A stretch of DNA of 64,000 nt from JAFGPF01 sp964500415. Its GTDB lineage: Bacteria; Chloroflexota; Dehalococcoidia; Dehalococcoidales; RBG-16-60-22. The notes beneath the pieces are model-generated. The model ran no database searches. It was not told the DNA's origin and saw only the letters and a list, made by a program, of their open reading frames with translations. Shown in pieces: positions 63,774 through 64,000 of the stretch. A program made the position numbers and the translations under genes. The DNA is taken from NCBI GenBank assembly GCA_964500415.1, contig CAZCOB010000001.1:1-64000 (forward strand), written 5' to 3'. Numbering within the stretch: the stretch's first letter is position 1; each line of letters opens with the position of its first letter.

Positions 63774-63917
63774 TTATTTCTCTTTGCTCTCACGCTTCGT
63801 TCGCTTGCTGACCTCGTCGGCCTTGGCGATGACAAAAATCATTGTCCCCAGCAGTACCAGGAAAATCCCTATACCTATCGGGCTTCCCCAACCCAGTATC
63901 ATCATTAAATCTCCCAT
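63774..63917 (-). CDS. Small single-span membrane protein
   Basis: 47-aa protein with one helix (about residues 12-30: SPIGIGIFLVLLGTMIFVI) and a basic, charged C-terminus. An AGGGAG stands upstream of the ATG. Small proteins of this form often accompany sodium/solute symporters, whose gene could lie beyond the right edge; this is uncertain. The last 83 bases of the window show no other gene. Confidence 0.6.
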   Translation of the reverse strand: MGDLMMILGWGSPIGIGIFLVLLGTMIFVIAKADEVSKRTKRESKEK

Positions 63918-64000
63918 TTATATATCTCCCTTCTTAAATAAAATATTGCCCCGATTATACCTGCCAGTTCAAACCCGAGTCAAGTAACCTCCCCCATTTT

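Overview
The window looks like a piece of an anaerobic bacterial chromosome. Shine-Dalgarno sites, sigma70-type promoters (one a perfect TTGACA-17-TATAAT) and a serine-recombinase relic are bacterial. The gene content (four-subunit 2-oxoacid:ferredoxin oxidoreductase, tungsten-type aldehyde:ferredoxin oxidoreductase, NrpR-like regulator, archaeal-type glutamate-synthase-like protein, very many solute transporters) fits the Dehalococcoidia branch of Chloroflexota best. That placement is an inference from content, not from a marker gene. There is no rRNA and no CRISPR. Five tRNA genes are present (Gly-TCC, Pro-TGG, Arg-CCG, Ser-CGA, Ser-GGA).

Layout. 1-3000 (minus): end of a branched-chain amino-acid type ABC permease gene, a long-chain acyl-CoA synthetase and a hotdog thioesterase. 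3100-5100: GYD protein, tRNA-Gly and an AT-rich exonuclease/TerB/BRCT gene. 5155-8283: glutamate-synthase-like flavoprotein with NrpR, diverging from a small HTH gene. 8300-10630: glycosyltransferase and B12-radical SAM protein. 11031-16920 (minus): porGDAB run directly into nuoE/nuoF/nuoG-like genes, i.e. a probable NAD-coupled 2-oxoacid oxidoreductase. 17059-18417: anion permease. 18505-25408 (minus): surface-glycan locus (two methyltransferases, FrhB-like protein, pyruvyl transferase, Wzt/Wzm exporter). 25581-32654: mixed housekeeping genes, small zinc-ribbon proteins, tRNA-Ser pair, threonine aldolase.

32677-62508 is the accessory core. It has three transcription units plus a two-component system. 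Unit A (minus, 42132 down to 32677) encodes a TRAP binding protein, SDR, class III aminotransferase, cupin, NTF2-like protein, amidohydrolase, MFS carrier, DUF169 protein and a C69-like Ntn hydrolase. Unit B (minus, 47574 to 44204) encodes an amidohydrolase, a RidA-like protein and a C45 acyltransferase/hydrolase. Unit C (plus, 48194 to 62508) encodes a complete dipeptide-type ABC importer, AOR, a flavodoxin-ferredoxin, NTF2-like protein, two cupins, two MFS carriers and a second C45 enzyme. A 35-bp element plus a -10 box at fixed spacing lies upstream of A, B and C in the matching orientation (27-31 of 35 positions identical pairwise). The NarL-type regulator/histidine kinase pair sits beside copy A, so a TCS-controlled regulon is the simplest reading. 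I infer that the regulon imports an amide- or N-acyl-type compound, hydrolyses it, transaminates the amine and oxidises the aldehyde with AOR; the substrate is unknown.

Two paralogous MFS genes in units A and C both appear to start at ATT: both have a Shine-Dalgarno site 6-7 nt upstream, both encode 395 residues from that codon, and both have a basic N-terminus before TM1. The right edge holds a phosphotriesterase-like hydrolase and a small membrane protein.
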